A stretch of DNA of 64,000 bases from Patulibacter americanus DSM 16676 (lineage in GTDB: Bacteria > Actinomycetota > Thermoleophilia > Solirubrobacterales > Solirubrobacteraceae). The position numbers and the translations under genes are program-made. Position 1 is the stretch's first letter. The number at the start of each line of letters is the position of its first letter. The notes under the pieces are model-generated. The model was given only the letters and a program-made list of their open reading frames with translations, did no database searches and was not told where the DNA came from. The DNA is taken from positions 310,001 through 374,000 of the forward strand of contig NZ_ATUD01000001.1 of NCBI RefSeq assembly GCF_000420025.1, written 5' to 3'. Shown one piece after another: positions 1 through 11,293 of the stretch.

Positions 1-1
1 G

Positions 2-418
2 ACGGGCACCGTCATCCAGTACGCCCTGCGGCTCCACGGGGTGCCCATGCGGTGGACGAGCGTGATCCAGGCATGGGAGCCGCCGTACCGGTTCATCGAC
101 GTGCAGCTGCGCGGCCCGTTCGGCCTGTGGCACCACGAGCACCGCTTCGCGCCCACCGGGGACGGCGGGACGCTGATGACCGACCACGTGCACCACGGCG
201 TGGGCTGGGGACCGGCGGGGGCCCTGGCGCGGCGGCTGTTCGTGCTCGGCGACGTCGAGCGGATCTTCGACCACCGGGCCCGGGTCATCCCGGGGCTGCT
301 GGCGGCGGACGTCGCGGCGCGGGCGGCGGGCGACGCCGCCGACCACCCTGGGATCGATGACGGCCGTGCTGGGGCAGGCGACACGGCCGACGTTGCCGGC
401 TCTGCCCGGCCCCGCTAG
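2..418 (+). CDS. SRPBCC/cyclase-dehydrase-like ligand-binding protein, 5' truncated
   Basis: The reading frame is open from base 2 to the TAG at 416-418; the N-terminus lies outside the window. The visible part has the pattern of the START/polyketide-cyclase fold (SRPBCC): R-W-T-S-x-I-x-x-W-E-P-P-Y-R-F-I-D, then G-P-F-G-L-W-H-H-E-H-R-F and M-T-D-H-V. These proteins bind small hydrophobic ligands; many in this subgroup sit beside nucleotide-sugar epimerases as a cell-division-inhibitor-like domain. The last ~30 residues are a polar, Asp/Ala-rich tail. The ligand cannot be told from sequence. A hairpin directly after the stop suggests the transcript ends there. Confidence 0.75.
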   Translation, partial: TGTVIQYALRLHGVPMRWTSVIQAWEPPYRFIDVQLRGPFGLWHHEHRFAPTGDGGTLMTDHVHHGVGWGPAGALARRLFVLGDVERIFDHRARVIPGLLAADVAARAAGDAADHPGIDDGRAGAGDTADVAGSARPR

Positions 419-428
419 TCTCGAACGA

Positions 429-445
429 GGCCCTCGGGGCCTCCT
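429..445 (+). terminator. 7-bp hairpin after the SRPBCC gene
   Basis: GAGGCCC, loop TCG, GGGCCTC, starting 11 bases after the upstream stop and followed by CTT. It may terminate the upstream gene or act in the leader of the ABC-F gene. The T-run is weak. Confidence 0.5.
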
Positions 446-448
446 TAT

Positions 449-466
449 GCGCAACGCCAGCTAGAC
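449..466 (+). other. possible five-codon leader ORF before the ABC-F gene
   Basis: ATG-CGC-AAC-GCC-AGC-TAG lies between the hairpins at 429-445 and 483-502. There is no Shine-Dalgarno; instead the preceding CCTCCTT (442-448) resembles the anti-Shine-Dalgarno end of 16S rRNA, and its CTCCT could pair with the AGGAG in the ABC-F ribosome-binding site just before 586. Leader peptides with attenuation are known for antibiotic-resistance ABC-F genes, but such a short ORF can occur by chance. Confidence 0.2.
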
Positions 467-482
467 CGCCGCCACGACCGAC

Positions 483-502
483 CGACCGGATCCCTCCGGT
501 CG
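483..502 (+). promoter_or_regulatory. 8-bp perfect stem-loop in the ABC-F leader
   Basis: CGACCGGA, loop TCCC, TCCGGTCG, about 85 bases before the ABC-F start. It has no T-run, so an attenuator or RNA-stability element is more likely than a simple terminator. Confidence 0.4.
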
Positions 503-585
503 CTCGCCGCGGTCCGTCCGCCGCTGACCCGCCGCCGGGCCGGGTCCTCGCACCCGCCCCGCCGCGCATCCCCGAGGAGTACCCC

Positions 586-2307
<1,722 letters not shown>

Positions 2308-2367
2308 CGCACGGGCACGGCGCCGGCCAGCGGGTGCCGCTCCCGCGGGCCGGGGTCGGCGCCGCGG

Positions 2368-2373
2368 GATACT
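2368..2373 (+). promoter_or_regulatory. -10 hexamer GATACT for the SDR gene
   Basis: GATACT ends 6 bases before the ATG at 2380 with no Shine-Dalgarno between, so transcription should start at or next to the start codon. Confidence 0.45.
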
Positions 2374-2379
2374 CGGGCC

Positions 2380-3132
2380 ATGGACCTCGGCATCGAAGGA
2401 CGGACGGCGATCGTCGGCGGCGCGTCGGCGGGCATCGGCCACGCGATCGCGCAGGCGCTGACCGCGGAGGGCGTGCGCGTCGTGCTGTCCTCGCGCGACC
2501 CAGAGCGCACCCGCGCGGCGGCCGAGGAGGTCGGCGCCGCGGCCGGGATCGCGTGGGACACCTCCGACGTGGCGGGCGCGGAGCGGCTGGTGGACGAGGC
2601 CGAAGCCGCCGTCGGGCCGATCGACATCGTCGTCGTCAACACGGGCGGGCCGCCCGCCGGGCCCGACCCGCTCGCCTTCGACGACGCGCAGTGGGAGGAG
2701 GCGCACCGCAACCTCGTCCGCGCGCCGATGGCGCTCCTGCGGCGCGTGCTGCCGGGGATGCGCGAGCGCGGCTGGGGCCGCGTCGTCGGCGTGGCGTCGA
2801 CGTCGGTGCGCGAGCCGATCGCCAACCTCATGCTCTCGAACGCCGAGCGCTCCGCCGCGCTCGCCGCCTTCAAGACGCTCTCCCGCGAGGTCGCCGCCGA
2901 CGGGGTCACCGTCAACACGTTGCTGACCGGCCGCATCGCGACGCGGCGGATGGAGGCGATCTACGGGTCGATGGACGAGGCCGAGGAGGCGGCCCGCGAC
3001 GCCGTCCCCGCCGCCCGGCTGGGCCGGCCGGAGGAGATGGCGTGGGCCGCGGCGTTCCTGTGCTCGGACCGCGCCGCGTACGTCACCGGCGCGGCGCTCC
3101 CGGTCGACGGCGGGTTCCTGCGCGGGGTCTGA
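2380..3132 (+). CDS. SDR-family oxidoreductase lacking the YxxxK catalytic pair
   Basis: 250 residues, a single Rossmann domain of the short-chain dehydrogenase/reductase family. The nucleotide-binding turn is G-G-A-S-A-G-I-G (residues 13-20) and N87-T-G-G is the usual N-A-G-G motif. The usual catalytic triad is incomplete. Ser140 is present, but the position expected for Tyr-x-x-x-Lys reads L-S-N-A-E-R (152-157). This L-S-N-x-x-R variant recurs in a subgroup labelled 3-oxoacyl-ACP reductase. The C-terminus V-T-G-A-A-L-P-V-D-G-G is typical. It converges on poxB with a 3-base gap. Substrate unknown; activity should not be assumed. Confidence 0.85.
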   Translation: MDLGIEGRTAIVGGASAGIGHAIAQALTAEGVRVVLSSRDPERTRAAAEEVGAAAGIAWDTSDVAGAERLVDEAEAAVGPIDIVVVNTGGPPAGPDPLAFDDAQWEEAHRNLVRAPMALLRRVLPGMRERGWGRVVGVASTSVREPIANLMLSNAERSAALAAFKTLSREVAADGVTVNTLLTGRIATRRMEAIYGSMDEAEEAARDAVPAARLGRPEEMAWAAAFLCSDRAAYVTGAALPVDGGFLRGV

Positions 3133-3135
3133 GCC

Positions 3136-4869
3136 CTACCCCAGCGCCCGGGCGTTGCGCAGGTTCGACCGCGCGAGCTCGACCATCTTGCCGACGCCGC
3201 CGCCGAGCACCGTCTTGCCGGCGGCCATCGCGAAGCCGCGGATCTGCTGGGCACTGACGTGCGGCGGCATCGAGAGCGCGTTGGGGTCGGTGACAACGTC
3301 CACGAGGTACGGGCCGTCGGCCGCCAGCGCCTCGGCCAGGCCGGCGCGGAGGTCGCCCGGCTGCTCGATCCGCACGGACGGGATCCCCACGCCGCGGGCG
3401 ATCATCGCGTAGTCCACCGGGTCGTGGTCGGTGCCGTAGGACGGCAGGCCCTCCACGAGCATCTCGAGCTTGACCATGCCGAGGGTGGAGTTATTGAAGA
3501 CGACGATCTTGACCGGCAGGCGCTGCTGGCGGACGGTCAAGAGCTCGCCCATCAGCATCGCCAGGCCGCCGTCGCCGGACATCGAGACGACCTGCCGGCC
3601 GGGCTGCGCGAGCTGCGCGCCGATCGCGTGCGGCAGCGCGTTGGCCATCGAGCCGTGCCAGAAGCTGCCCATGACCCGGCGACGGCCGTTCGGCGTCAGG
3701 TAGCGGGCGGCCCAGACGTTGTTCATCCCCGTCTCGACGGTGAAGATCGCGTCGTCGGCGGCCAGCTCGTCGAGCGTGTCGGCCACGTACTCGGGGTGGA
3801 TCGGCGTGCGCTGCTTGCCGTCGCCCGTGTAGGCCTCGATGACCTTCTCGAGCGTCTTCGCGTGCCGCTCGAGCATGCCGTCGAGGAACGAGCGGTCGGC
3901 CTTCGCGTGGAGCATCGGGCGCAGCAGGCGCAACGTCTCGCGCACGTCGCCGTGGACGCCGACGGCGACCGGCACGCGGCGCCCGATCCGGCCGCGGTCG
4001 TGGTCGACCTGCGCCGTCGTCTTGCCCGGCAGGAAGTCCTTGTAGGGGAAGTCCGTGCCGAGGAGGACGACGAGGTCGGCCTCGCGCATCGCGTCGAAGC
4101 AGGCGCCGTAGCCGAGCAGACCGCTCATGCCGACGTCGTAGGGGTTGTCGAACTGGATCGACTCCTTGCCGCGGAGCGTGTGGCCGATCGGGGCCTTCAC
4201 CGTCAGCGCGAGGTCGAAGAGCTCCTCGCGCGCGTCCTTCGCGCCCGAGCCGCAGAAGAGCGCCACCTTGTCCGCCGCGTTGATCGCCTCGGCCAGGTCC
4301 TGCACCTGCGACATCGGGGGCGTCAGGGTCGCCTGCTCCTCGACGTACCGGAACTCGCCCGTCGGGTGCGCGGTCTCCAGGTCGGCGACGTCGCCGGCGA
4401 TGACGAGGACGGACACGCCGCGGTCGCCCAGCGCGCGCTGGATCGCCACGTGCAGCAGCCGCGGCATCTGCTCGGCGTTCTGGATCGTCTCGCAGTACGT
4501 GCTCGCGTCGACGAACACCCGCTCGGGGTGCGTCTCCTGGAAGAACGCGGTGCCCTTCTCCGTCGACGGGATGTCCGACGCGATCGCCAGCACCGGAGCG
4601 CCGGAGCGCTGCGCGTCGTAGAGGCCCTGGATCAGGTGCGTGTTGCCCGGCCCGCACGAGCCCGCGCAGACCGCCAGGCGGCCGGTGACCTGCGCCTCGG
4701 CGGAGGCCGCGAACGCCCCGGCCTCTTCGTTCTGCACGTGCACCCAGTCGATCCCGTCCGTGCGCCGGATCGCGTCGACGACCGGGTTGAGCGAGTCGCC
4801 GACCACCCCGTAGACGCGCTCGACACCGGCCTGACGGAGGACGTGGACGAACTGCTCGGCGACGTTCAT
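3136..4869 (-). CDS. poxB: pyruvate oxidase / pyruvate dehydrogenase (quinone)
   Basis: 577 residues, full length for the PoxB group of thiamine-diphosphate enzymes. The family converts pyruvate to acetate and CO2 and passes electrons to membrane quinone. The N-terminal domain starts V-Y-G-V-V-G-D-S-L-N with the catalytic Glu in H-V-Q-N-E-E-A-G. The middle FAD-binding domain contains G-S-G-A-K. The C-terminal ThDP/Mg motif is S-G-D-G-G-L-A-M through V-V-F-N-N-S-T-L-G-M. The ATG at 4869 is preceded on the minus strand by AGGAG about 10 bases away. A single-gene unit, divergent from the gene at 5030. Acetolactate synthase is a relative, but N-N-S-T-L-G-M and the overall similarity favour PoxB. 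Confidence 0.93.
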   Translation of the reverse strand: MNVAEQFVHVLRQAGVERVYGVVGDSLNPVVDAIRRTDGIDWVHVQNEEAGAFAASAEAQVTGRLAVCAGSCGPGNTHLIQGLYDAQRSGAPVLAIASDIPSTEKGTAFFQETHPERVFVDASTYCETIQNAEQMPRLLHVAIQRALGDRGVSVLVIAGDVADLETAHPTGEFRYVEEQATLTPPMSQVQDLAEAINAADKVALFCGSGAKDAREELFDLALTVKAPIGHTLRGKESIQFDNPYDVGMSGLLGYGACFDAMREADLVVLLGTDFPYKDFLPGKTTAQVDHDRGRIGRRVPVAVGVHGDVRETLRLLRPMLHAKADRSFLDGMLERHAKTLEKVIEAYTGDGKQRTPIHPEYVADTLDELAADDAIFTVETGMNNVWAARYLTPNGRRRVMGSFWHGSMANALPHAIGAQLAQPGRQVVSMSGDGGLAMLMGELLTVRQQRLPVKIVVFNNSTLGMVKLEMLVEGLPSYGTDHDPVDYAMIARGVGIPSVRIEQPGDLRAGLAEALAADGPYLVDVVTDPNALSMPPHVSAQQIRGFAMAAGKTVLGGGVGKMVELARSNLRNARALG

Positions 4870-5016
4870 ACGGGTGCTGCTCCTGCCTGCGGGGTACGGA
4901 GAATCCAGGTTCGCACAGGGCCGCGGGCGGGCGCTAGCGTCGGGTGACGGTGGGGATGACCGTGCACGTCGCCGCGGCCCGGGGGAGACGCCCGGGGCTC
5001 CTCGGTCGTCCTCCGG

Positions 5017-5022
5017 TAGCGT
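5017..5022 (+). promoter_or_regulatory. -10 hexamer TAGCGT
   Basis: Seven bases separate this hexamer from the ATG at 5030, fitting a leaderless transcript; it is also the main reason for choosing that ATG. Confidence 0.5.
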
Positions 5023-5029
5023 CGCCCCG

Positions 5030-5329
5030 ATGTTCGGCCGCCGCCAGGACGACCCGGCGCGCCCCGTTCCCGCCCTGCTGGCCGAGGTCGCCCGTCGCCG
5101 CGACGCGCTGGCCGAGGCGCAGGCCGTCGTCGACGAGGGGGCGGTCTACAAGTCGCAGTTCTACCAACGGGCCGGCCTGCGGGACGGAGCGCGACGCGCG
5201 CTCCACGCCGCGATCGTGCTGGCGTCGCTGGACCCGGCGCCTCCGCGCGACCGCGACCTGGCGGCCGCGGCAGGGATGACCGTCGCGGAGCTCGACGAGG
5301 TGCGGGCCGGCTACGCGGCGTCGTCGTGA
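5030..5329 (+). CDS. hypothetical 99-residue protein with a C-terminal helix-turn-helix-like segment
   Basis: No family recognised. The frame is open further upstream, but the ATG at 5030 is preceded by a -10 hexamer and begins a plausible protein (M-F-G-R-R-Q). Two regions show: a helical stretch with V-A-R-R-R-D-A-L-A-E-A-Q, and a tail L-A-A-A-A-G-M-T-V-A-E-L-D-E-V-R-A-G-Y-A, which looks like the recognition half of a helix-turn-helix. No cysteines and no membrane segment. Stands alone, divergent from poxB. Confidence 0.55.
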   Translation: MFGRRQDDPARPVPALLAEVARRRDALAEAQAVVDEGAVYKSQFYQRAGLRDGARRALHAAIVLASLDPAPPRDRDLAAAAGMTVAELDEVRAGYAASS

Positions 5330-5393
5330 CGGCGTACCGCGTCCTTGAACAGCGGCCTGTGGCCGACGGGTGCCGTCGAGTGCGCATCCTTGA

Positions 5394-5416
5394 GGCCGGC
5401 CACGTCGCCGCCGGCC
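5394..5416. terminator. hairpin between converging genes
   Basis: GGCCGGC and GCCGGCC separated by 9 bases, midway between the stop at 5329 and the stop of the minus-strand lipoprotein gene at 5452. Could serve both strands. Confidence 0.4.
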
Positions 5417-5451
5417 AACGCCCCTCACGATCCCGCCCCCGCGCCGTCTCC

Positions 5452-6189
5452 TCAACCGCCCACGCCGCCATGCCCCGAACAGGCACCGGGGCGGCCGCCT
5501 GACTGCGAGTACAGGCCGTCCTCGCACTGCACGACCTCGCCCGTACCCTCGTCGAAGTTGGGGATCCGCTGCGCGATCGGCGGCCAGGCGTCGTCATCCG
5601 CGTCGGTTGCGGCCGACCCGCTGGACTCCTCGGAGGCTCCAGCCGCCGACGAGGCGCCCGAGCCGGTGTCGTGCGTCGACGCGTAGGCGTTGGCCTGATC
5701 GGACGAGTAGGCATCAAGTGCCGCCAGCGTGAACCTGACGCGCCCACCGTCCCCCGTCCGGCAGGTGACGGTCGACGACCCCTTCACGCATCGGGTCGAG
5801 AGTGACGCGCCGAGCGCCGGGCTGTAGACCTGCAGGCGGGTCGCGGCGCCGCTGACCCAGTACTCGTAGAAGGCGTTCTGCGCGAAGGCGCAGGAGGTGT
5901 CGGGCCGCACGACGGCCACGTTCGGGTCGCACGGGGTCCACGTCACGGAAGACGCCCGCGCTTTCCGAGGAGCCGCAGTAGAAGCCGGGGTGGTCCCCGT
6001 CGTCGAGGTCGTCGTCGGGACGACCGTCGTGGCGGCTGCAGCCTCCGCCACCGTCTTGGTGACGGTTTCGGTCGTCGTCCCCCCGCACGCCGCGAGGAGC
6101 AGCACCGTCGAGGCGAGAACCGCCGTTCGCAACGTCGACGCGAACCCCCGCCGAGCAGTGACTGGTCGTCGACCCACGGGTGCACGCAT
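5452..6189 (-). CDS. secreted lipoprotein with C-terminal DUF3761-like motif
   Basis: 245 residues. The N-terminus has Arg residues, a hydrophobic stretch and the lipobox L-A-A-C (Cys35), so it should be lipidated and anchored outside the membrane. A Thr/Ala-rich linker (36-80) follows, then a compact domain with four cysteines, then a Ser/Gly-rich disordered part. The end reads C-E-D-G-L-Y-S-Q-S-G-G-R-P-G-A-C-S-G-H-G-G-V, which I recognise as the DUF3761 pattern (C-x-D-G-x-x-S ... C-S-x-H-G-G-V). Function unknown. It lies downstream of tRNA-Glu but is separated from it by a probable terminator. Confidence 0.75.
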   Translation of the reverse strand: MRAPVGRRPVTARRGFASTLRTAVLASTVLLLAACGGTTTETVTKTVAEAAAATTVVPTTTSTTGTTPASTAAPRKARASSVTWTPCDPNVAVVRPDTSCAFAQNAFYEYWVSGAATRLQVYSPALGASLSTRCVKGSSTVTCRTGDGGRVRFTLAALDAYSSDQANAYASTHDTGSGASSAAGASEESSGSAATDADDDAWPPIAQRIPNFDEGTGEVVQCEDGLYSQSGGRPGACSGHGGVGG

Positions 6190-6292
6190 GCACGTTCCCT
6201 CGACGCCACCCGGACTCGCCGGGACACATCGTCACGTCTCTGGACGGGTGGCTGACGCAGACCGGTGACCCGTGAGGCCCACGCCGCCGCTG

Positions 6293-6313
6293 GGCGGGCG
6301 GTCCCACCCCGCC
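6293..6313 (-). terminator. hairpin after tRNA-Glu
   Basis: GGCGGG and CCCGCC with a 9-base loop, 7 bases beyond the 3' end of the minus-strand tRNA. Confidence 0.45.
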
Positions 6314-6319
6314 ATGCAG

Positions 6320-6391
6320 TACCCCCAGAGAGAATCGAACTCTCGCTACCAGCGTGAAAGGCTGGCGTGCTAACCGCTACACCATGAGGGC
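6320..6391 (-). tRNA. tRNA-Glu (anticodon TTC)
   Basis: Read on the minus strand: acceptor GCCCTCA pairs with TGGGGGT (G1-U72 and a T-G wobble, seen in other actinobacterial Glu tRNAs), anticodon stem CCAGC/GCTGG with loop CTTTCAC giving TTC, T-arm GAGAG-TTCGATT-CTCTC. Discriminator A at 6320. CCA is not encoded. Confidence 0.95.
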
Positions 6392-6405
6392 GGGTACGCC
6401 CCGTC

Positions 6406-6411
6406 AGTGTA
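6406..6411 (-). promoter_or_regulatory. -10 hexamer TACACT for tRNA-Glu
   Basis: On the minus strand TACACT lies 14 bases before the tRNA 5' end, placing the start a few bases upstream of the mature tRNA. Confidence 0.5.
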
Positions 6412-6421
6412 GAACGCCCGG

Positions 6422-6442
6422 CCCCGCCCGGGCCGGGCGGGG
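6422..6442 (-). terminator. strong GC hairpin after the 98-residue gene
   Basis: CCCCGCCCG, loop GGC, CGGGCGGGG, directly beyond the stop codon at 6444. Nine perfect pairs without a T-run, the usual form in such GC-rich genomes. Confidence 0.6.
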
Positions 6443-6443
6443 T

Positions 6444-6740
6444 TCAGACCTGCTCGCCGCCGTCCTGGCCCTCGTCGGGCTTCGCCTCGGAGTCGGCCTC
6501 GCCGTAGAGCTCGCCGTCCGGAGCGTCGAAGAGGTCCTCGCCCGTCCGCGCGTCGCGGATGATCGGCGTCGTGCCGTGCTGGTCGCCGTGGGACGCGTGG
6601 TCGATGAGCTCCTGCTCCGCGAGCTCGAAGCCCTCGGACTCGCCCTCGCCGGCCTCGTCCAGCGGCGCCTGCTCCTCGCGGCGGCGCTGCATGAGGCGGA
6701 TCTCGGCGTCGTCGCCGGCGGGAATGTCGTCGCTGCCCAT
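6444..6740 (-). CDS. small acidic hypothetical protein
   Basis: 98 residues, strongly hydrophilic and acidic, no cysteine and no membrane segment. A central conserved-looking stretch reads G-F-E-L-A-E-Q-E-L-I-D-H-A-S-H-G-D-Q-H; I believe it recurs in small actinobacterial proteins of unknown function. The tail is Asp/Glu/Gly-rich and probably disordered. The ATG at 6740 has a TAGAAG hexamer 6 bases upstream, so it may be leaderless. Located between two tRNA genes. No function offered. Confidence 0.65.
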   Translation of the reverse strand: MGSDDIPAGDDAEIRLMQRRREEQAPLDEAGEGESEGFELAEQELIDHASHGDQHGTTPIIRDARTGEDLFDAPDGELYGEADSEAKPDEGQDGGEQV

Positions 6741-6878
6741 GCCTGACTTCTACCCCATCGCGCCACGGGCATGCCGGGGCGCGGGGATCGCGGCGCCCCG
6801 ACCCGTCGACCCGACGCCGGTGAAGACACCATCCGCAGGACACGGGCCGCGGAGGCTGCGCGCGGGACGGTCCGTGGA

Positions 6879-6884
6879 TACCCT
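6879..6884 (+). promoter_or_regulatory. -10 hexamer TACCCT for tRNA-Lys
   Basis: Eleven bases before the mature tRNA 5' end at 6896. No clear -35. Confidence 0.5.
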
Positions 6885-6895
6885 CCCGGATGCGC

Positions 6896-6968
6896 GGGCC
6901 GCTAGCTCAATCGGTAGAGCAAGGGCCTTTTAAGCCCGGGGTTCTGGGTTCGAGTCCCAGGCGGCCCA
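6896..6968 (+). tRNA. tRNA-Lys (anticodon TTT)
   Basis: Acceptor GGGCCGC/GCGGCCC is perfect; D-arm GCTC/GAGC; anticodon loop CTTTTAA gives TTT; T-arm CTGGG-TTCGAGT-CCCAG; discriminator A at 6968, CCA not encoded. The top of the anticodon stem has an A27-G43 mismatch. Confidence 0.95.
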
Positions 6969-7009
6969 CCTCCCGCGATCCCCCGTCGATCCGCCCGCAG
7001 CCCGTTGCC

Positions 7010-7861
7010 ATGACGCGCGCCCCGTCACGCCACCACGTCGTCCACTGCGTGGCGTTCGCCTCGTCCCCGGAGGGCGGCAACCCGTGTCCCGTCGTCCTCG
7101 ACGCCGACGGCCTGTCGGGCGAGCAGATGCAGGCGCTCGCGGCCGAGCTGGGGCACGAGACCGCCTTCGTGCTCACGCCGACGGACGACGGGGACGCCCG
7201 CCTGCGGTTCTTCGTCCCCCGGCACGAGATGGAGATGTGCGTGCATGCGAGCGCCGCGAGCGCCGTCGTGCTGGCTCGGGCGGGCCGTGCCCCGCGCACC
7301 ATCGAGACGCCGCTCGGGCTGCGCCGGGTCGAGGTCGACCGCTCCGCGACCAGCGCCATGGTCGAGCAGTCCGTGCCGACGTTCGGCCCGGTGGTGGCGG
7401 ACCCGTCCGCGGTCCTCGAGGCGCTGGGCGCCGACGCGGACGCCGTCGTCGGCCCGGTCCGCGCCGCCTCGACGGCGCGGGCAAAGCTGCTCGTCCCGCT
7501 GCGGGACGAGGCCGCCCTCGACCGCCTGCGCCCCGATCCCCCGCGGCTCTGGCGCCTCTGCGACGAGCTCGGGGTCACCGGGTTCTACCCGTACACCCGT
7601 GCGGCCCGGGACGCCGATGCCGCCGCCCGCCAATTCCCGCGCGACGCCGGCTACGACGAGGATCCGGCCACGGGCCTGGCGGCGTGCGCGCTCGGGGCGC
7701 ACCTCAGCAGCGGCGCCCCGACCGGCGGGCGGTCGACGTGGACGATCGCCCAAGGCCGGGCCATGGGCCGCCCGTCACGCATGACCGTGGAGACCCGCGA
7801 CGACGGCGAGCGGGTCCTCGCCACCCGGGTCGGCGGACCCGTGACCGTCCTGCCGGACTGA
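7010..7861 (+). CDS. PhzF-family isomerase/epimerase-like protein
   Basis: 283 residues, full length for the PhzF fold (two diaminopimelate-epimerase-like halves). The N-terminal signature F-A-S-S-P-E-G-G-N-P-C-P-V-V-L is present, and the acid in G-H-E-T-A-F-V (Glu50) matches the catalytic Glu of PhzF. The second half has the G-Y-D-E-D-P-A-T-G-L-A-A motif. The family catalyses proton shifts on small cyclic or amino-acid substrates; most members are unassigned and there is no phenazine cluster here. The frame continues upstream through tRNA-Lys, so the ATG at 7010 was chosen; it may be co-transcribed with the tRNA. It converges on the peptidase gene 12 bases away. Confidence 0.85.
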   Translation: MTRAPSRHHVVHCVAFASSPEGGNPCPVVLDADGLSGEQMQALAAELGHETAFVLTPTDDGDARLRFFVPRHEMEMCVHASAASAVVLARAGRAPRTIETPLGLRRVEVDRSATSAMVEQSVPTFGPVVADPSAVLEALGADADAVVGPVRAASTARAKLLVPLRDEAALDRLRPDPPRLWRLCDELGVTGFYPYTRAARDADAAARQFPRDAGYDEDPATGLAACALGAHLSSGAPTGGRSTWTIAQGRAMGRPSRMTVETRDDGERVLATRVGGPVTVLPD

Positions 7862-7873
7862 CGGCCCGGCGAC

Positions 7874-10243
<2,370 letters not shown>

Positions 10244-10369
10244 GGGGAGCCGGAGCGTTTCAGGGGGTGAGGAAGCAGGGCGGCGGCGCCGTGGCGGACC
10301 ACGGGCCGGGGGATGCAGGGGGGTCGACCGGGGACGCCCGGCTCGGAGGCCGCAGGTCGACGGCGCCTG

Positions 10370-10375
10370 ATCTTA
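10370..10375 (-). promoter_or_regulatory. possible -10 (TAAGAT) for the S8 peptidase gene
   Basis: TAAGAT on the minus strand about 127 bases before the GTG at 10243, leaving a long GC-rich leader that includes a GTCGACC/GGTCGAC inverted repeat. No convincing -35. Confidence 0.3.
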
Positions 10376-10470
10376 GGGCACCCTCATGATACGTACGTCG
10401 GCCCTCTGTGGATGCCTGGATGGACGTTCGGCGGGCCTCCCCTGCGGGCACCCCGGTGGCGGCCCGGGCG

Positions 10471-10476
10471 TATCCT
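10471..10476 (+). promoter_or_regulatory. -10 hexamer TATCCT for the coproheme decarboxylase gene
   Basis: Nine bases before the ATG at 10486; supports that start over in-frame upstream candidates. Confidence 0.5.
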
Positions 10477-10485
10477 CGGGCCTTC

Positions 10486-11166
10486 ATGAGCACGCAGACG
10501 GACCACACGAACCTGTACGCGATGTACGCGGGCTTCAAGGCGGCCCGCGGCCACCGCCGCGTGGCCCAGGCCGAGCGCGAGCAGCTCGCCGCCGACGCGG
10601 AGGCTGCGCTCACCGGCGGCGACGCCATCCTGCGCGGCGCGTACTCCACGGTCGGGTTCCGGGCCGAGGTCGACCTCATGCTCTGGTTGATCGGCCCGAG
10701 CGCCGACGCCCTGCAGGACGCACTCGTCCAGTTCAACCGCACGAAGCTCGGCCAGTCCGTCGATCCGTGGTGGACGTCGATCGGCGTGCACCGCGAGGCC
10801 GAGTTCAACAAGGGCCACATCCCGGCGTACCTCGAGGGCACGCCGGCGAAGAAGTACCTCTCGGTCTACCCCTTCGTCCGCTCGTACGACTGGTACCTGC
10901 TCGACCCGCAGCAGCGCTCGAAGCTGCTGCGCGAGCACGGCATGATGGCCGCCGGCTACAAGGACGTCCGCGCGAACACGATCAGCGCGTTCGCCCTGGG
11001 CGACTACGAGTGGCTGCTGGCGTTCGAGGCCGACGAGCTCGAGCGGATCGTGGACCTGATGCGCGAGCTGCGCGGCGCCGAGGCGCGCCGGCACACGCGC
11101 GAGGAGCTCCCGTTCCTGACGGGGATCCAGAAGCCGTTGGTCGACGTGGTCGCCGACCTGCCGTAG
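10486..11166 (+). CDS. chdC: coproheme decarboxylase (chlorite dismutase-like family, HemQ)
   Basis: 226 residues, the length of actinobacterial ChdC/HemQ, which turns Fe-coproporphyrin III into haem b at the end of the coproporphyrin-dependent haem pathway. Conserved blocks include G-A-Y-S-T-V-G-F-R-A-E, Y-L-S-V-Y-P-F-V-R-S-Y-D-W-Y and L-R-E-H-G-M-M-A-A-G-Y. His111 (K-G-H-I-P), Tyr128 (S-V-Y-P-F) and His151 (R-E-H-G-M) have the 17- and 23-residue spacing I recall for distal His, catalytic Tyr and proximal His in actinobacterial ChdC. No other haem gene is nearby. ATG chosen because the -10 hexamer lies just upstream. Confidence 0.92.
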   Translation: MSTQTDHTNLYAMYAGFKAARGHRRVAQAEREQLAADAEAALTGGDAILRGAYSTVGFRAEVDLMLWLIGPSADALQDALVQFNRTKLGQSVDPWWTSIGVHREAEFNKGHIPAYLEGTPAKKYLSVYPFVRSYDWYLLDPQQRSKLLREHGMMAAGYKDVRANTISAFALGDYEWLLAFEADELERIVDLMRELRGAEARRHTREELPFLTGIQKPLVDVVADLP

Positions 11167-11208
11167 GCGCTCGGGCCGGCGCGGGTCCGGCGACGGCGCG
11201 GGGGTCGG

Positions 11209-11292
11209 TCAGGTGCCCAGCGCCATCGCGAGCAGCGCGGCGGCGTAGGGGAAGACGATGCAGAGGGCGATGCGGGGGCGCACGGGCCGCAC
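11209..11292 (-). CDS. 27-residue membrane microprotein, translationally coupled
   Basis: A GTG start lies one base after the TAG of the 421-residue gene upstream (stop at 11294-11296), so termination-reinitiation coupling is likely. The peptide has three Arg near its N-terminus (R-P-V-R-P-R), then an uninterrupted apolar helix (I-A-L-C-I-V-F-P-Y-A-A-A-L-L-A-M-A-L) and ends G-T. This is the arrangement of a small single-span protein with its N-terminus inside. No family known. Start spacing and strong hydrophobicity support it; its size is the main caution. Confidence 0.5.
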   Translation of the reverse strand: MRPVRPRIALCIVFPYAAALLAMALGT

Positions 11293-11293
11293 C

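Noticed and set aside
6896..6968. tRNA-Lys as a pseudogene because of the A27-G43 mismatch
   Set aside because: All other stems and conserved loop bases are intact, and a single mismatch at the top of the anticodon stem is tolerated.
6890..7009. N-terminal extension of the PhzF-like protein through the tRNA-Lys gene
   Set aside because: The extension is a translation of the tRNA; the family's N-terminus begins after the ATG at 7010.
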